Origin: G965197555 sp965197555
GTDB lineage: Bacteria > Chloroflexota > Dehalococcoidia > Lucifugimonadales > UBA3495
Direction: 5' to 3'
Length of the DNA stretch: 64,000 nt
Assembly (NCBI GenBank): GCA_965197555.1
Contig: OZ240213.1
Coordinates: 2,356,001-2,420,000, forward strand
The first letter of the stretch is position 1; each line of letters opens with the position of its first letter. This document shows positions 43,934 to 52,086 of the stretch, piece by piece. A program made the translations under genes and the position numbers. The notes under the pieces are model-generated. The model searched no databases and was not told where the DNA came from. It was given only the letters and a program-made list of their open reading frames with translations.

Positions 43934-45070
43934 TTGGCCGGTTGCAGGAGTACTTATCGCCCAGGTTGGGACACCCGGAGGCGGTGTGGGTGCTGGACGG
44001 CAGCGACTTCCCCAAGCAGGGCAGGAAGTCGGCGGGAGTGGCCCGGCAGTACTGCGGGAGATTGGGCAAGGTGGCCAACTGCCAGGCCGGGATGTTCCTG
44101 GCTTACGTCAGCCCGCTGGGGCGGGCCTTGGTGGACAAACGGCTGTATCTGCCGGAGAGCTGGACCTCGGACAAAGGCCGGTGCGCTGCGGCAGGGGTGC
44201 CGGAGGAGAGACGGAGCTACCGGTCGAAGACCGGGTTGGCCTTGGAGATGCTGGAGCGGACCTTGGAGCGCGGCCACCTCAGGGCCCAGTGGGTTGCTGG
44301 GGACGACGCCTTCGGAATGTCGCCATCCTTCCGGGACGGGTTGGCGGCGCTGGGGATGCGCTACGTGCTGGACGTCCCCGGCGGCACCACGGTGTGGCCG
44401 CTGGAGCCGGCTTGGACCAGTGCGGAGTATCAGGGATTCGGGCGTCCCCGCAAACCCAAGTTGCGAGACGGTCAGCGCCGGACCATGGAGCAGCGCAGCG
44501 ATGAATTGCCGGGGGATGCCTGGCGGGAGATAACGGTGGCAGAGGGAAGCCAGGGTCCCCGCAGCTACCAGTTCAGCGCCCAAAGGGTGCGGCCAACCAG
44601 CAAGCGGAAGCCCGGCGAAATCCACTGGGCCATCTACCGCCGGAACCTGGACGGCAGCGAGCCCCGCTACTATCTGTCCAACGCTCCCGAGGACACTCCC
44701 CTGGAGACTCTGGCCTACGTGGGCGGTTCCAGGTGGCGCATTGAAACGGAGTTCGAGACGGAGAAGAGCGACGTGGGATTGGACGAGTACGAGACCCGGA
44801 CTTGGCCGGGCTGGCACCACCACGTGGTCCTATGCCTGCTGGCTGGAGCATTTCTCCTGAGTCTGCAGCAGGATTGGGGGGGAAAAGATGCCCCGGGTCA
44901 CCCGGCCCCAAGTCTACCAGGTGGTGCGGGAAATGCTGCCCCGGGAACGGTTCGGGCCAACTGAGTTGCTGCGGTGGCTGGAGGAGACGCAAGAGTGCAA
45001 CGAACGGGCCAGACGCTCCCATGCCAAGCGCCGAGCCGCCCTTCGTACATCCCCGGACATCCCTCCTTGA
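43930..45070 (+). pseudogene. IS701-family transposase, N-terminally truncated and frameshifted near the end
   Basis: The main frame (to 44964) has the DDE_5/IS701 signature VLDGSDFPKQGRKSAGVARQ, QYCGRLGKVANCQAG, LVDKRLYLPESW, VAGDDAFG and WRIETEFETEKSDVGLDEYE. The normal N-terminal ~60 residues before the first catalytic aspartate are missing. At the G7A4 run (44874-44886) one extra G shifts the frame; the true C-terminus (PRVTRPQVYQVVREMLPRER, ending HAKRRA) continues in the next frame. The terminal inverted repeats were not identified. Confidence 0.8.
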
Positions 45071-45089
45071 ACCGTCGTTGTAATACTAA

Positions 45090-45967
45090 GAAGGTGTCTA
45101 AAAAGGTAAAAACTTGCATAGTGGCACGAAGGCGAGGAAGGGGCGGGATGGCTTAGTCTGGTGGTATGAACCGATCAACTTACCCCACCGACCTGAACGA
45201 CCGGGAGTGGCAACTGTTGGAACTGTTGCTGCCTCCGCCCAAACCCGGCGGCCGTCCCGTCAAGTACCCGCGCCGGGAGGTGGTGAACGCCATCCGCTAT
45301 GTGCTGCGCACCGGATGCCCGTGGCGGATGCTGCCTCATGACCTGCCACCCTGGCGTACTGCCTTCCATTACTTCCGCACTTGGCGCCGGGATGGAACCT
45401 GGCAGAGAGCCCATGAGACCTTGCGGTCCCTGACCCGTCAGTCCGAGGGCCGCCGGGCCAGCCCCAGCGCAGCGATCATCGACAGCCAATCGGTAAAGAC
45501 TGCCGAAAAGGGAGGCCAAGGGGTTTCGACGCAGGCAAGAAGGTGAAGGGGCGCAAGCGCCACATAGTGGTCGATACCTTGGGACTGTTGCTGGCAGTGG
45601 CGGTGCATCCGGCCAACATACAGGATCGGGACGGCGCCAAGCTGGTGTTGGAGCGTATGCTGGGGCAATATCCCTGGTTAAAGGTAATTTGGGCCGATGG
45701 GGCCTACGGCGGTAAGCTGGTGCAGTGGGCCAAGGAAGTGGGTGGCTGGAGTCTAGAACTGGTGCGCCGGCCCCGGCAGCTACGTACTTTCCAGGTACTG
45801 CCCCGGCGCTGGGTGGTGGAACGCACCTTCGGCTGGCTGAACTTGCAACGGCGTTTGAGCAAGGATTATGAGGGTTTGCCGGAAACTACGGAGGCTTGGG
45901 TCTACACCGCCATGACCGGACTCATGTTGCGCCGTTTGGCCCGGGCTCCAACTTATTAGACACCCTC
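45090..45967. mobile_element. IS5-family (IS427-like) insertion sequence
   Basis: Ends GAAGGTGTCTAA (left, 45090) and TTAGACACCCTC (right, to 45967) are inverted repeats with one mismatch, flanked on both sides by TAA, a plausible 3-bp target duplication. The length of 878 bp suits the IS427 group. It carries a two-frame transposase and appears complete, inserted between the IS701 remnant and the glutamine synthetase gene. Confidence 0.8.
45166..45959 (+). CDS. IS5/IS427-type transposase in two overlapping frames
   Basis: OrfA-like part: MNRSTYPTDLNDREWQLLEL, then CPWRMLPHDLPPWRTAFHYF and IDSQSVKTAEKGG (DDE D1) to a stop at 45546. OrfB-like part, in the -1 frame: KGRKRHIVVDTLGLLLAVAV, IWADGAYGG (D2) and VVERTFGWLNLQRRLSKDYE (E), to 45959. 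IS427 members normally make the full enzyme by programmed frameshifting, and a -1 shift around 45512-45543 would join GGQG to FDAGKKVKGRKRH. A natural indel would look the same. It is likely functional if frameshifting occurs. Confidence 0.8.
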
Positions 45968-46142
45968 TAAGACAGCTTCCTGGTCGGCTCTGACAAGGTC
46001 CTTGTTTCAATTCCATTCCATTTAGATGGAGGCATAAAGTTGCAGTGACCGCGCCTGTGAGTCTATATTTTCTTCATAGGCGCGAACCAGAGCATCAGGC
46101 CCATACTGAATTCACGAAGTTGGGTAGCTGAAAGGAGATACA

Positions 46143-47168
46143 ATGGATTTTTACAAGGCTGAATACATTTGGATTGACGGGACGGAGCCAGTGTCCAAGC
46201 TCCGGTCTAAGGGCAGTGTAATCCCCAATGGGCAGGAGCCTCCGATATGGGGTTTCGACGGCTCAAGTACGAACCAGGCCGTCGGGACTGATTCAGACTG
46301 TGTATTGAGACCGGTTTACACCTGCGCGGACCCGATTCGCGGAGGTGACAATAGACTGGTGATGTGTGAGGTTTTGCTGCCTGACATGACGCCTCACCCC
46401 TCCAACACCAGGGCGGCGTGTGCAGCCGCGGCGGAAAAATACGCCCATTTCGACACTTGGTTCGGTATCGAGCAGGAATACACTTTCTTCGACGGGACCA
46501 AGCCTTTGGGATGGCCTTCCAACGGCTTCCCTGCGCCGCAGGGCGGGTACTACTGCGGAGTGGGATCGGACGAGGTCTTTGGCCGGCCCGTGGTAGAAGC
46601 CCACTTGGACGCCTGTCTCCGGGCAGGGCTGATGATTGCCGGCATCAACGGGGAAGTAATGCCGGCCCAGTGGGAGTTCCAGATTGGCCCGGTGGGCGCT
46701 CCTGAAGTAGCCGACCAGCTATGGATCGCCCGGTGGCTCCTGTACCGCATTGGAGAGGATATCCATATTGGGGAGGACGGCAGAGGCGTCAGCGCAACAC
46801 TCGACCCCAAACCAGTTCAGGGTGACTGGAACGGCGCGGGCGCCCACTGTAACTTCTCGACCATGCAGATGCGCGAGAGCTACGAGCCTTGCGTAGCCGC
46901 CGCTGAGGCCCTCGGAGCCAACCACGAGGAGCACATTGCCAACTATGGCCATAGAATCGAAGAACGCTTGACCGGTCTCCACGAGACCTGCTCCTACCGG
47001 GAATTCAGGTATGGAGTGTCGGACAGGGGAGCGTCCGTTCGAATCCCCTGGCAGGTCCATCGGGATGGCAAAGGGTATGTTGAGGACAGGCGGCCCAACG
47101 CCAATTGCGACCCGTACAAGGTGACGTGGCTGATACTGAACACCGTATGCGGGGCAGCGTCGTCCTAG
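46143..47168 (+). CDS. glnII: Glutamine synthetase type II
   Basis: 341 residues with AGGAGAT 4 bp before the ATG. It is the compact GSII (eukaryotic-type) enzyme, ATP-dependent amidation of glutamate with ammonia: IWGFDGSSTNQA near the start, WFGIEQEYTFFDG (metal-binding EQE), MPAQWEFQIGPVG, WNGAGAHCNFST and EFRYGVSDRGASVRIP are the GSII blocks in order. The length agrees with the family (330-360). It is monocistronic, between a complete IS5 and a recombinase remnant. GSII outside eukaryotes and nitrogen-fixing proteobacteria/actinobacteria is usually acquired by transfer, so its setting fits horizontal acquisition (inference). Confidence 0.92.
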   Translation: MDFYKAEYIWIDGTEPVSKLRSKGSVIPNGQEPPIWGFDGSSTNQAVGTDSDCVLRPVYTCADPIRGGDNRLVMCEVLLPDMTPHPSNTRAACAAAAEKYAHFDTWFGIEQEYTFFDGTKPLGWPSNGFPAPQGGYYCGVGSDEVFGRPVVEAHLDACLRAGLMIAGINGEVMPAQWEFQIGPVGAPEVADQLWIARWLLYRIGEDIHIGEDGRGVSATLDPKPVQGDWNGAGAHCNFSTMQMRESYEPCVAAAEALGANHEEHIANYGHRIEERLTGLHETCSYREFRYGVSDRGASVRIPWQVHRDGKGYVEDRRPNANCDPYKVTWLILNTVCGAASS

Positions 47169-47229
47169 CCGACCGGCAGAGAGGCCCGGGATATGACCAA
47201 CTCCTCCCGCGGAGATAATTTGGATGTAG

Positions 47230-48069
47230 GCGACACACAGATACGAATATATCGAGAGCCGGCTGCCCAAGAACTGGAACAGCGGCCTGTCTGTTCTTAG
47301 GCCAAGCCCCTACCTGCTCAGCGGCCTGGTCAAGTGCGAGACCTGCGGCAAGGCCATGACCGCCGCCGAGGCCAAGAGCGGCCGGTACACCTACTACATC
47401 TGCCACTCCCTTTTGAAGCGGGGCAAAGGCACCTGCGAGACCCCCAGGCTCAACGCCAAAAGCTTCGAGAAGCTCATCGTCAACGAGATCAGGGAGAACG
47501 TCCTCACCGAGTCCAACATCCGCGACCTGGTGAAACTGCTGGACGAGGAGATGGACGGAGTGGCCCGGGAGCAGCGGGACCGGCTGGATACCATCGATGA
47601 GGAGCTTGAGGACGTGAAGAAGCGGCTGGGCCGCATCTGGCAGGTGATCGAGACCACCGACATCGAGATGGCCGACGCCTCGGAGCGCATCAGGGAGCAC
47701 CGGGAGCGCAAGGAGAAGCTGGAGATCGCCGCCGAGGTGGCGCGGGCGCTTTTGTCGGACCGGCGCCAGTTCCTGGACAGCGCCGACACCATCGCCACCT
47801 TCGCCGCCGAGATGAGCGAGTTTCTCAAGACCAGCGAGTTGACCGAGACCAAGGCTTTCGTCGGGTCCTTCGTCAAGGAGATCGTGGTCAAGCCCGGCAG
47901 GGCCGCCATCGTCTACTCGATACCCACGCCGGATGACAGTCCCATCGGAGGAGCGGACGCTGCGGAGATCGCCCTAAACGGGGGTGTTATGAATTCGGTA
48001 CGTCATGGTGGAGGTGAGGGGAATCGAACCCCTGGCCCCCTGCGTGCAAAGCAGGTGCTGTACCGCTGA
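47230..48069 (+). pseudogene. Large serine recombinase C-terminal fragment ending in tRNA-Ala
   Basis: The frame opens after a stop at 47227 and reads SPYLLSGLVKCETCGKAM (recombinase zinc beta-ribbon), then YICHSLLKRGKGTC, a coiled coil (LDTIDEELEDVKKRLGRIWQ) and FVKEIVVKPGRAAIVYSIP, typical of the C-terminal half of large serine integrases. The catalytic serine domain and the recombinase domain are absent. The frame has no native stop and reads into the antisense of tRNA-Ala (GGGEGNRTPGP) to 48069, so the last ~20 codons are junction sequence. It is a relic of an integrative element. Confidence 0.8.
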
Positions 48070-48080
48070 GCTACACCCCC
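48006..48080 (-). tRNA. tRNA-Ala(TGC)
   Basis: The reverse strand gives a full cloverleaf. The acceptor is GGGGGTG / CACCTCC with discriminator A and encoded CCA, the D arm is AGCTCAGCGGTACAGC, the anticodon stem CCTGC-TTTGCAC-GCAGG has anticodon TGC, and the T arm is GGGG-TTCGATT-CCCC. Its 3' end faces the serine-recombinase fragment, so it is a plausible attachment site. Confidence 0.95.
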
Positions 48081-48468
48081 GCGATATTACCCCTGTGGAG
48101 ACCGGACAATTGAGGAAGGCTTGCAGCCAGGGTTCGAGGCGAGTCCGCGGCTCCTCGGATACCGCCAACCGTCGTCAATCCCAGTGTTCTCACCCCTCGT
48201 GCCACCCTCACTTGACAATAAGTGGTCAGACGTGACGGGAATCGATCCTTCGACTCCGCTGCGCTCAGGATGACCGGTTCCGTGTCCGTGAGTTCACCCA
48301 CTCTGAACAGTTACGCTTGACAATCCGCTGCTGACGGACATGATACTTCAATTGTTACCTCTTCGGATAGCTTCACAGGGAAGGGCATTGGGGGATGCCA
48401 GCCGGTTAGAGGGTTGCCGAGGACGATGTATTGGCAGGGCTCGACCCGGCCATCCACAGCGAAGGTGG
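48081..48468. other. Gene-free stretch with repeat fragments
   Basis: No gene is seen. It contains a 'CCTTCGACTCCGCTGCGCTCAGGATGACC' type repeat (about 48247-48276, same family as the cluster at 55.5 kb) and one end of the ITR-bounded repeat (ACTCTGAACAGTTAC near 48301-48315) whose other end is missing. Confidence 0.5.
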
Positions 48469-48579
48469 TAACTGTTCAGACTTAGTGAGGAGTGCCCCAC
48501 CATACCCCTAGATACCCGCTTTCGCGAGTATGACGGCGGCTGTGCTGTCGGGAATTTCTCGTGAACTCTGAACAGTTAC
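48469..48579. repeat. ITR-bounded short repeat (MITE-like), copy 3
   Basis: 111 bp starting GTAACTGTTCAGACTTAGTG and ending GAACTCTGAACAGTTAC, with near-perfect inverted ends GTAACTGTTCAG / CTGAACAGTTAC. The body keeps the GAGTATGACGGCGGCTGTG text of the family. It lies immediately upstream of the STAS-kinase promoter. Confidence 0.75.
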
Positions 48580-48618
48580 CGAAGGTGAGGATGACATGAA
48601 GGGGAACATGGGTTAACG

Positions 48619-48624
48619 TATAAT
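48619..48624 (+). promoter_or_regulatory. Consensus -10 box upstream of STAS-kinase gene
   Basis: A perfect TATAAT lies 36 bp before the start codon. A weak TGACAT (48594-48599) is the best -35 candidate, but the 19-bp spacing is long. AGGAG follows before the ATG. Confidence 0.45.
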
Positions 48625-48659
48625 GACACCACAGTTGCGAGGTTTAGGAGAGATGCGCG

Positions 48660-49568
48660 ATGGCGGTTGAGACAGAACGGCAAGGGGACACCTTAATCGC
48701 AAAGACGGATGGACGCGTTGACGGCACCAACGCTCGAGAATTCCAAACGGCCTTGGAGGCTGCGATAGGCGCCGGCGAGCGCGTGGCCCACGAGATACGG
48801 AACCCGTTGAACTTCGTGAACAACTTCTCCGAGGTTTCCGAGGACCTCATTACGGAACTGAAAGATGTCTTAAATGAGGGGGACGGGGAGCTAACCGATG
48901 AGCAGCGAGGTCTGATTGAAGACATCTTCTCAGACCTGTCAGGCAATCTGGAACGCATCCGGTCCCACGGGGAACGCGCCAACCGAATCGTTCACGATAT
49001 GCTTCTCATGGGTAGAGATGCCGGGGAGTTGCAGTCTACGAACATTAACAACTTGCTTGATGAGCACGCGCGCTTGGCCTACCACAGCGTCCGGGCCACT
49101 GACCCGAATTTCCAACTGGACCTGAGGCAGGACTTTGACCCGGAGATGGGCGAACTGGAAGTGATTCCCCAGGAGTTGGGCCGAGTCTTTCTGAATATGG
49201 TGAGCAACGCCTGCTACGCGACTGACGAGAGACGGCGGGTGGCCGCAGAAAACGGTGGCGACCCCTATATGCCAACGCTGTGGCTGACTACTCAGCGGGA
49301 AGAGGACCATGTGGAAATCGGTATCAGAGACAACGGCAGCGGGATTCCCCCGGACGTCATAGAAAAAATCTTCAACCCGTTCTTCACCACCAAACCCACC
49401 AACGAGGGTACGGGCTTGGGCCTTGCCATGTCCAACGACATTGTGCGAAAACACGGCGGCACCATTCGCGTCGAGTCGGAACCGGGCCATTTCACCCAAA
49501 TGACCGTCGAGTTGCCCTTGGCGCCGCCCTCTGCGACTGAGGAGGATCTGGCAGCGGTGGAGGCGTAA
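48660..49568 (+). CDS. Histidine kinase with a truncated STAS-like N-terminus
   Basis: 302 residues. The first ~38 (MAVETERQGDTLIAKTDGRV, then FQTALEAAI) look like the first half of a STAS/anti-anti-sigma domain. Without a linker the chain passes to a HisKA-type helix with H44 (RVAHEIRNPLNFVNNFSEVS), then HATPase: NMVSNACYATDERRR (N box), IRDNGSGIPPDVIEKIFNPF (G1/F) and GTGLGLAMSNDIVRKHGG (G2). The kinase core matches cytosolic kinases normally preceded by cyclase or GAF modules. The junction looks like a fusion after deletion of the sensor region. The input signal and partner regulator are not nearby. Confidence 0.85.
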   Translation: MAVETERQGDTLIAKTDGRVDGTNAREFQTALEAAIGAGERVAHEIRNPLNFVNNFSEVSEDLITELKDVLNEGDGELTDEQRGLIEDIFSDLSGNLERIRSHGERANRIVHDMLLMGRDAGELQSTNINNLLDEHARLAYHSVRATDPNFQLDLRQDFDPEMGELEVIPQELGRVFLNMVSNACYATDERRRVAAENGGDPYMPTLWLTTQREEDHVEIGIRDNGSGIPPDVIEKIFNPFFTTKPTNEGTGLGLAMSNDIVRKHGGTIRVESEPGHFTQMTVELPLAPPSATEEDLAAVEA

Positions 49569-49674
49569 GGAGAAAAGTGTATCTTCATAGGGTTGCACTT
49601 GGGGGATGGGAGAAGGTTTTAACGTCGGCCCAGTGCGTCGTTAGCTTGAGCTTTCATATGGTATCGTTGCTGCC

Positions 49675-51108
49675 GTGAACTTCGACAACTACAAACTCGA
49701 ACCGTCCGTGTACGACGAGATGTTCCAGCCGGATGGCTCGCCCAGAGACCATAGCCGTCGCCTTCACGAAACCCTGAGCCAGCTTTCTGCCGAGGAACTG
49801 GGCAGCATTCAGGAACGCGTAACCCGGTCCTTTTCCAATGAGGGTATATCCTTTACGGTTTACGGAGACGAGGAAGGCGAGGAACGGATAATACCCGTGG
49901 ACTGCCTGCCTCGGGTGCTTTCGGGGGCCGAGTGGCGGTACTTGGAGGCCGGTCTGACCCAGCGGGTCAAAGCGCTGAACCTCTTCTTGGAAGACGTTTA
50001 CAGTGAGGCCCGTATTATTGGCGACGGAGTGATCCCGGTGGACGTGGTACGCGAATGTCCCCAATACCGTATAGAGATGCGAGGTTTTTCCCCACCCCAC
50101 GGCACATGGGTCGCTATTTGTGGCACGGACCTGGCACGAACCAATGATGGCTTTCTGGTGCTTGAAGACAACTTGCGGGTCCCTTCCGGCGTCTCCTACA
50201 TGATCGCGAACCGGAAGGCGGTTAAGGCCAGCTTAAGACGGCTGTATAGAAGCTCCCGGGTACGAGAAGTGGAGCACTACGGCAGCATGTTGCTGACGAC
50301 GCTCCTAGAACTTGCGCCCAGTGGACGGTCTGAGCCATGCATTGCGCTGCTGACGCCAGGGGTTTACAACTCCGCCTTCTATGAGCACATGTTTCTAGCC
50401 CGCGAGATAGGAGCGGAACTGGTGGAGGGCCGGGACCTGCTGGTGAACGATGGTTTTGTCTACATGCGGACCACCACGGGGTTGCGGCGGGTGGACGTGG
50501 TCTACCGTCGTGTAGACGATGACTTCCTCGACCCCTTGGTTTTCCGTCCCGACTCCCTCCTGGGGGTGCCGGGCCTCCTGCACGCCTACAAGTTGGGGAA
50601 CGTGGCCCTGGTAAACGCGCCGGGCACCGGAGTTGCGGATGACAAGAGCGTGTACGCTTACGTACCGGACATGATCCGCTACTACCTGGGGGAGGACGCG
50701 ATCCTGGCCAACGTGGAGACCTACCTTTGCCGTCGGCCCAAAGATTTGGAATACACCCTGGACAACCTGAAGGACTTGGTGGTGAAGCGAGTGGGCGGGT
50801 CCGGGGGATACGGGATGCTGATTGGCCCTCACGCCACGCCGGAAGAGCGGGAAGAGTACGCCGTACAGCTACGCTCCAACCCGGCGGACTTCATCTCGCA
50901 ACCGGTGCTGGCGCTTTCCCGAGCGCCCTGCCTTATTGAGGGCAACTTTGAGCCGAGGCACGTCGACTTGCGGCCCTTCATACTTCGCGGACGTAACACC
51001 CGCATTGTCCCCGGGGCGTTCTGTCGCGTGGCTTTAAGACGTGGAAGCCTGGTGGTGAACTCCAGCCAGGGTGGGGGCGGCAAGGATCTCTGGGTGCTGG
51101 GGGACTGA
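49675..51108 (+). CDS. Circularly permuted ATP-grasp protein (DUF404/DUF407)
   Basis: 477 residues from a GTG. Conserved family blocks: YDEMFQPDGSPRDHSRRLHE at the start, FTVYGDEEGEERIIPVDCLP, FLVLEDNLRVPSGVSYMIAN, VYRRVDDDFLDPLVFRPDSL, GTGVADDKSVYAYVPDMIRY and KRVGGSGGYGMLIGP. The family is a circularly permuted ATP-grasp ligase, believed to form peptide-like bonds. It always occurs with an alpha-E protein and often a transglutaminase, exactly as here. The substrate is unknown. Confidence 0.92.
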   Translation: MNFDNYKLEPSVYDEMFQPDGSPRDHSRRLHETLSQLSAEELGSIQERVTRSFSNEGISFTVYGDEEGEERIIPVDCLPRVLSGAEWRYLEAGLTQRVKALNLFLEDVYSEARIIGDGVIPVDVVRECPQYRIEMRGFSPPHGTWVAICGTDLARTNDGFLVLEDNLRVPSGVSYMIANRKAVKASLRRLYRSSRVREVEHYGSMLLTTLLELAPSGRSEPCIALLTPGVYNSAFYEHMFLAREIGAELVEGRDLLVNDGFVYMRTTTGLRRVDVVYRRVDDDFLDPLVFRPDSLLGVPGLLHAYKLGNVALVNAPGTGVADDKSVYAYVPDMIRYYLGEDAILANVETYLCRRPKDLEYTLDNLKDLVVKRVGGSGGYGMLIGPHATPEEREEYAVQLRSNPADFISQPVLALSRAPCLIEGNFEPRHVDLRPFILRGRNTRIVPGAFCRVALRRGSLVVNSSQGGGGKDLWVLGD

Positions 51109-51113
51109 ACTGG

Positions 51114-52082
51114 ATGCTTTCTCGCAGCGCGCAAGGGCTTTATTGGATGGGCCGCTACTTGGAACGGGCGGAGTTCCTGTGCCGTTTGTTGCGATTGCAG
51201 ACCGAAGCCCTGGTCGACCGTCCCGTACGGGAGATTCATTTTGGCTGGACCCGCATCTACGACAGCTTGAACCGCGAGCCTCCCGGGGGCAGCCTGGAGA
51301 TATTGAACAGCGATGAGTTTACCCTGGCCGATTCCTACACCTTGGCCGATGATCTGACCTTTGAGCGTTCCAACCCCGATTCGGTGTGGAGTTGTTTAGC
51401 CATGGGTCGGGAGAACGCCCGGCAGATACGTCATTGCATCAGCAGCGAACTATGGACCAGCCTGAACCTGGCCTACCTGCGGATTCAAAAACTAGGCATA
51501 CAAGACATCTGGTTGACCTCTCCGGAGGGTTTCTACGCGGAAACGGCGGCGGAAATGAACACGTTTTCCGGCGTGGCCGCCGCCACCATGTACCGGGATG
51601 AAGGCTGGCGTTTCATGCAGCTTGGCCGCTTCATTGAGCGGGCCCAAATGTCCACGTCGCTGTTCTTGGCGCAACTGGCAGCGGACTCGCAGACGGAAGA
51701 GTACTCCGATGCGGACTGGACCAGCCTGTTGCGTATTTACCATGCTTTTGAGGCCTATAACCGTAGCTACAGCATAGAAGTGCAGCCAAGCCAAGTGTTG
51801 AATCTGCTGACCACGGACCCCCTGCTACCAGACTCGCTGTGCAGGTCGCTGGACAGAACAGCGTCGGGACTGGAGTCCATCGGTCCCGGCCCGGACGCTA
51901 AGGCCAGCGGCGGCGTCACGAGACTGGCGGGCCGGATGGCGGCGCTGATCCACTACGATTGGCCGGACCGGGAAGACCGCCATGAATTGTTGCGGCAGGT
52001 GAGGGAGTACTGCCGGGAGCTACACTATCTCGTAACCGCTGCCTACTTTGATTATCCGGTGGAAGATGTCCCGGCTCGTTAG
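51114..52082 (+). CDS. Alpha-E domain protein (DUF403)
   Basis: 322 residues, all-helical. The start MLSRSAQGLYWMGRYLERAE is the alpha-E signature, continued by NARQIRHCISSELWTSLNLA and WRFMQLGRFIERAQMSTSLF. The gene begins 5 bp after the ATP-grasp stop and its end reaches almost to the transglutaminase gene, so the three are one operon. The alpha-E family is a fixed partner of the permuted ATP-grasp enzymes; its biochemical role is not established. Confidence 0.92.
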   Translation: MLSRSAQGLYWMGRYLERAEFLCRLLRLQTEALVDRPVREIHFGWTRIYDSLNREPPGGSLEILNSDEFTLADSYTLADDLTFERSNPDSVWSCLAMGRENARQIRHCISSELWTSLNLAYLRIQKLGIQDIWLTSPEGFYAETAAEMNTFSGVAAATMYRDEGWRFMQLGRFIERAQMSTSLFLAQLAADSQTEEYSDADWTSLLRIYHAFEAYNRSYSIEVQPSQVLNLLTTDPLLPDSLCRSLDRTASGLESIGPGPDAKASGGVTRLAGRMAALIHYDWPDREDRHELLRQVREYCRELHYLVTAAYFDYPVEDVPAR

Positions 52083-52086
52083 CCTT

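Noticed and set aside
47005..47700. Minus-strand frame across the glutamine synthetase end and recombinase
   Set aside because: Spans two genes on the other strand and has no motif.
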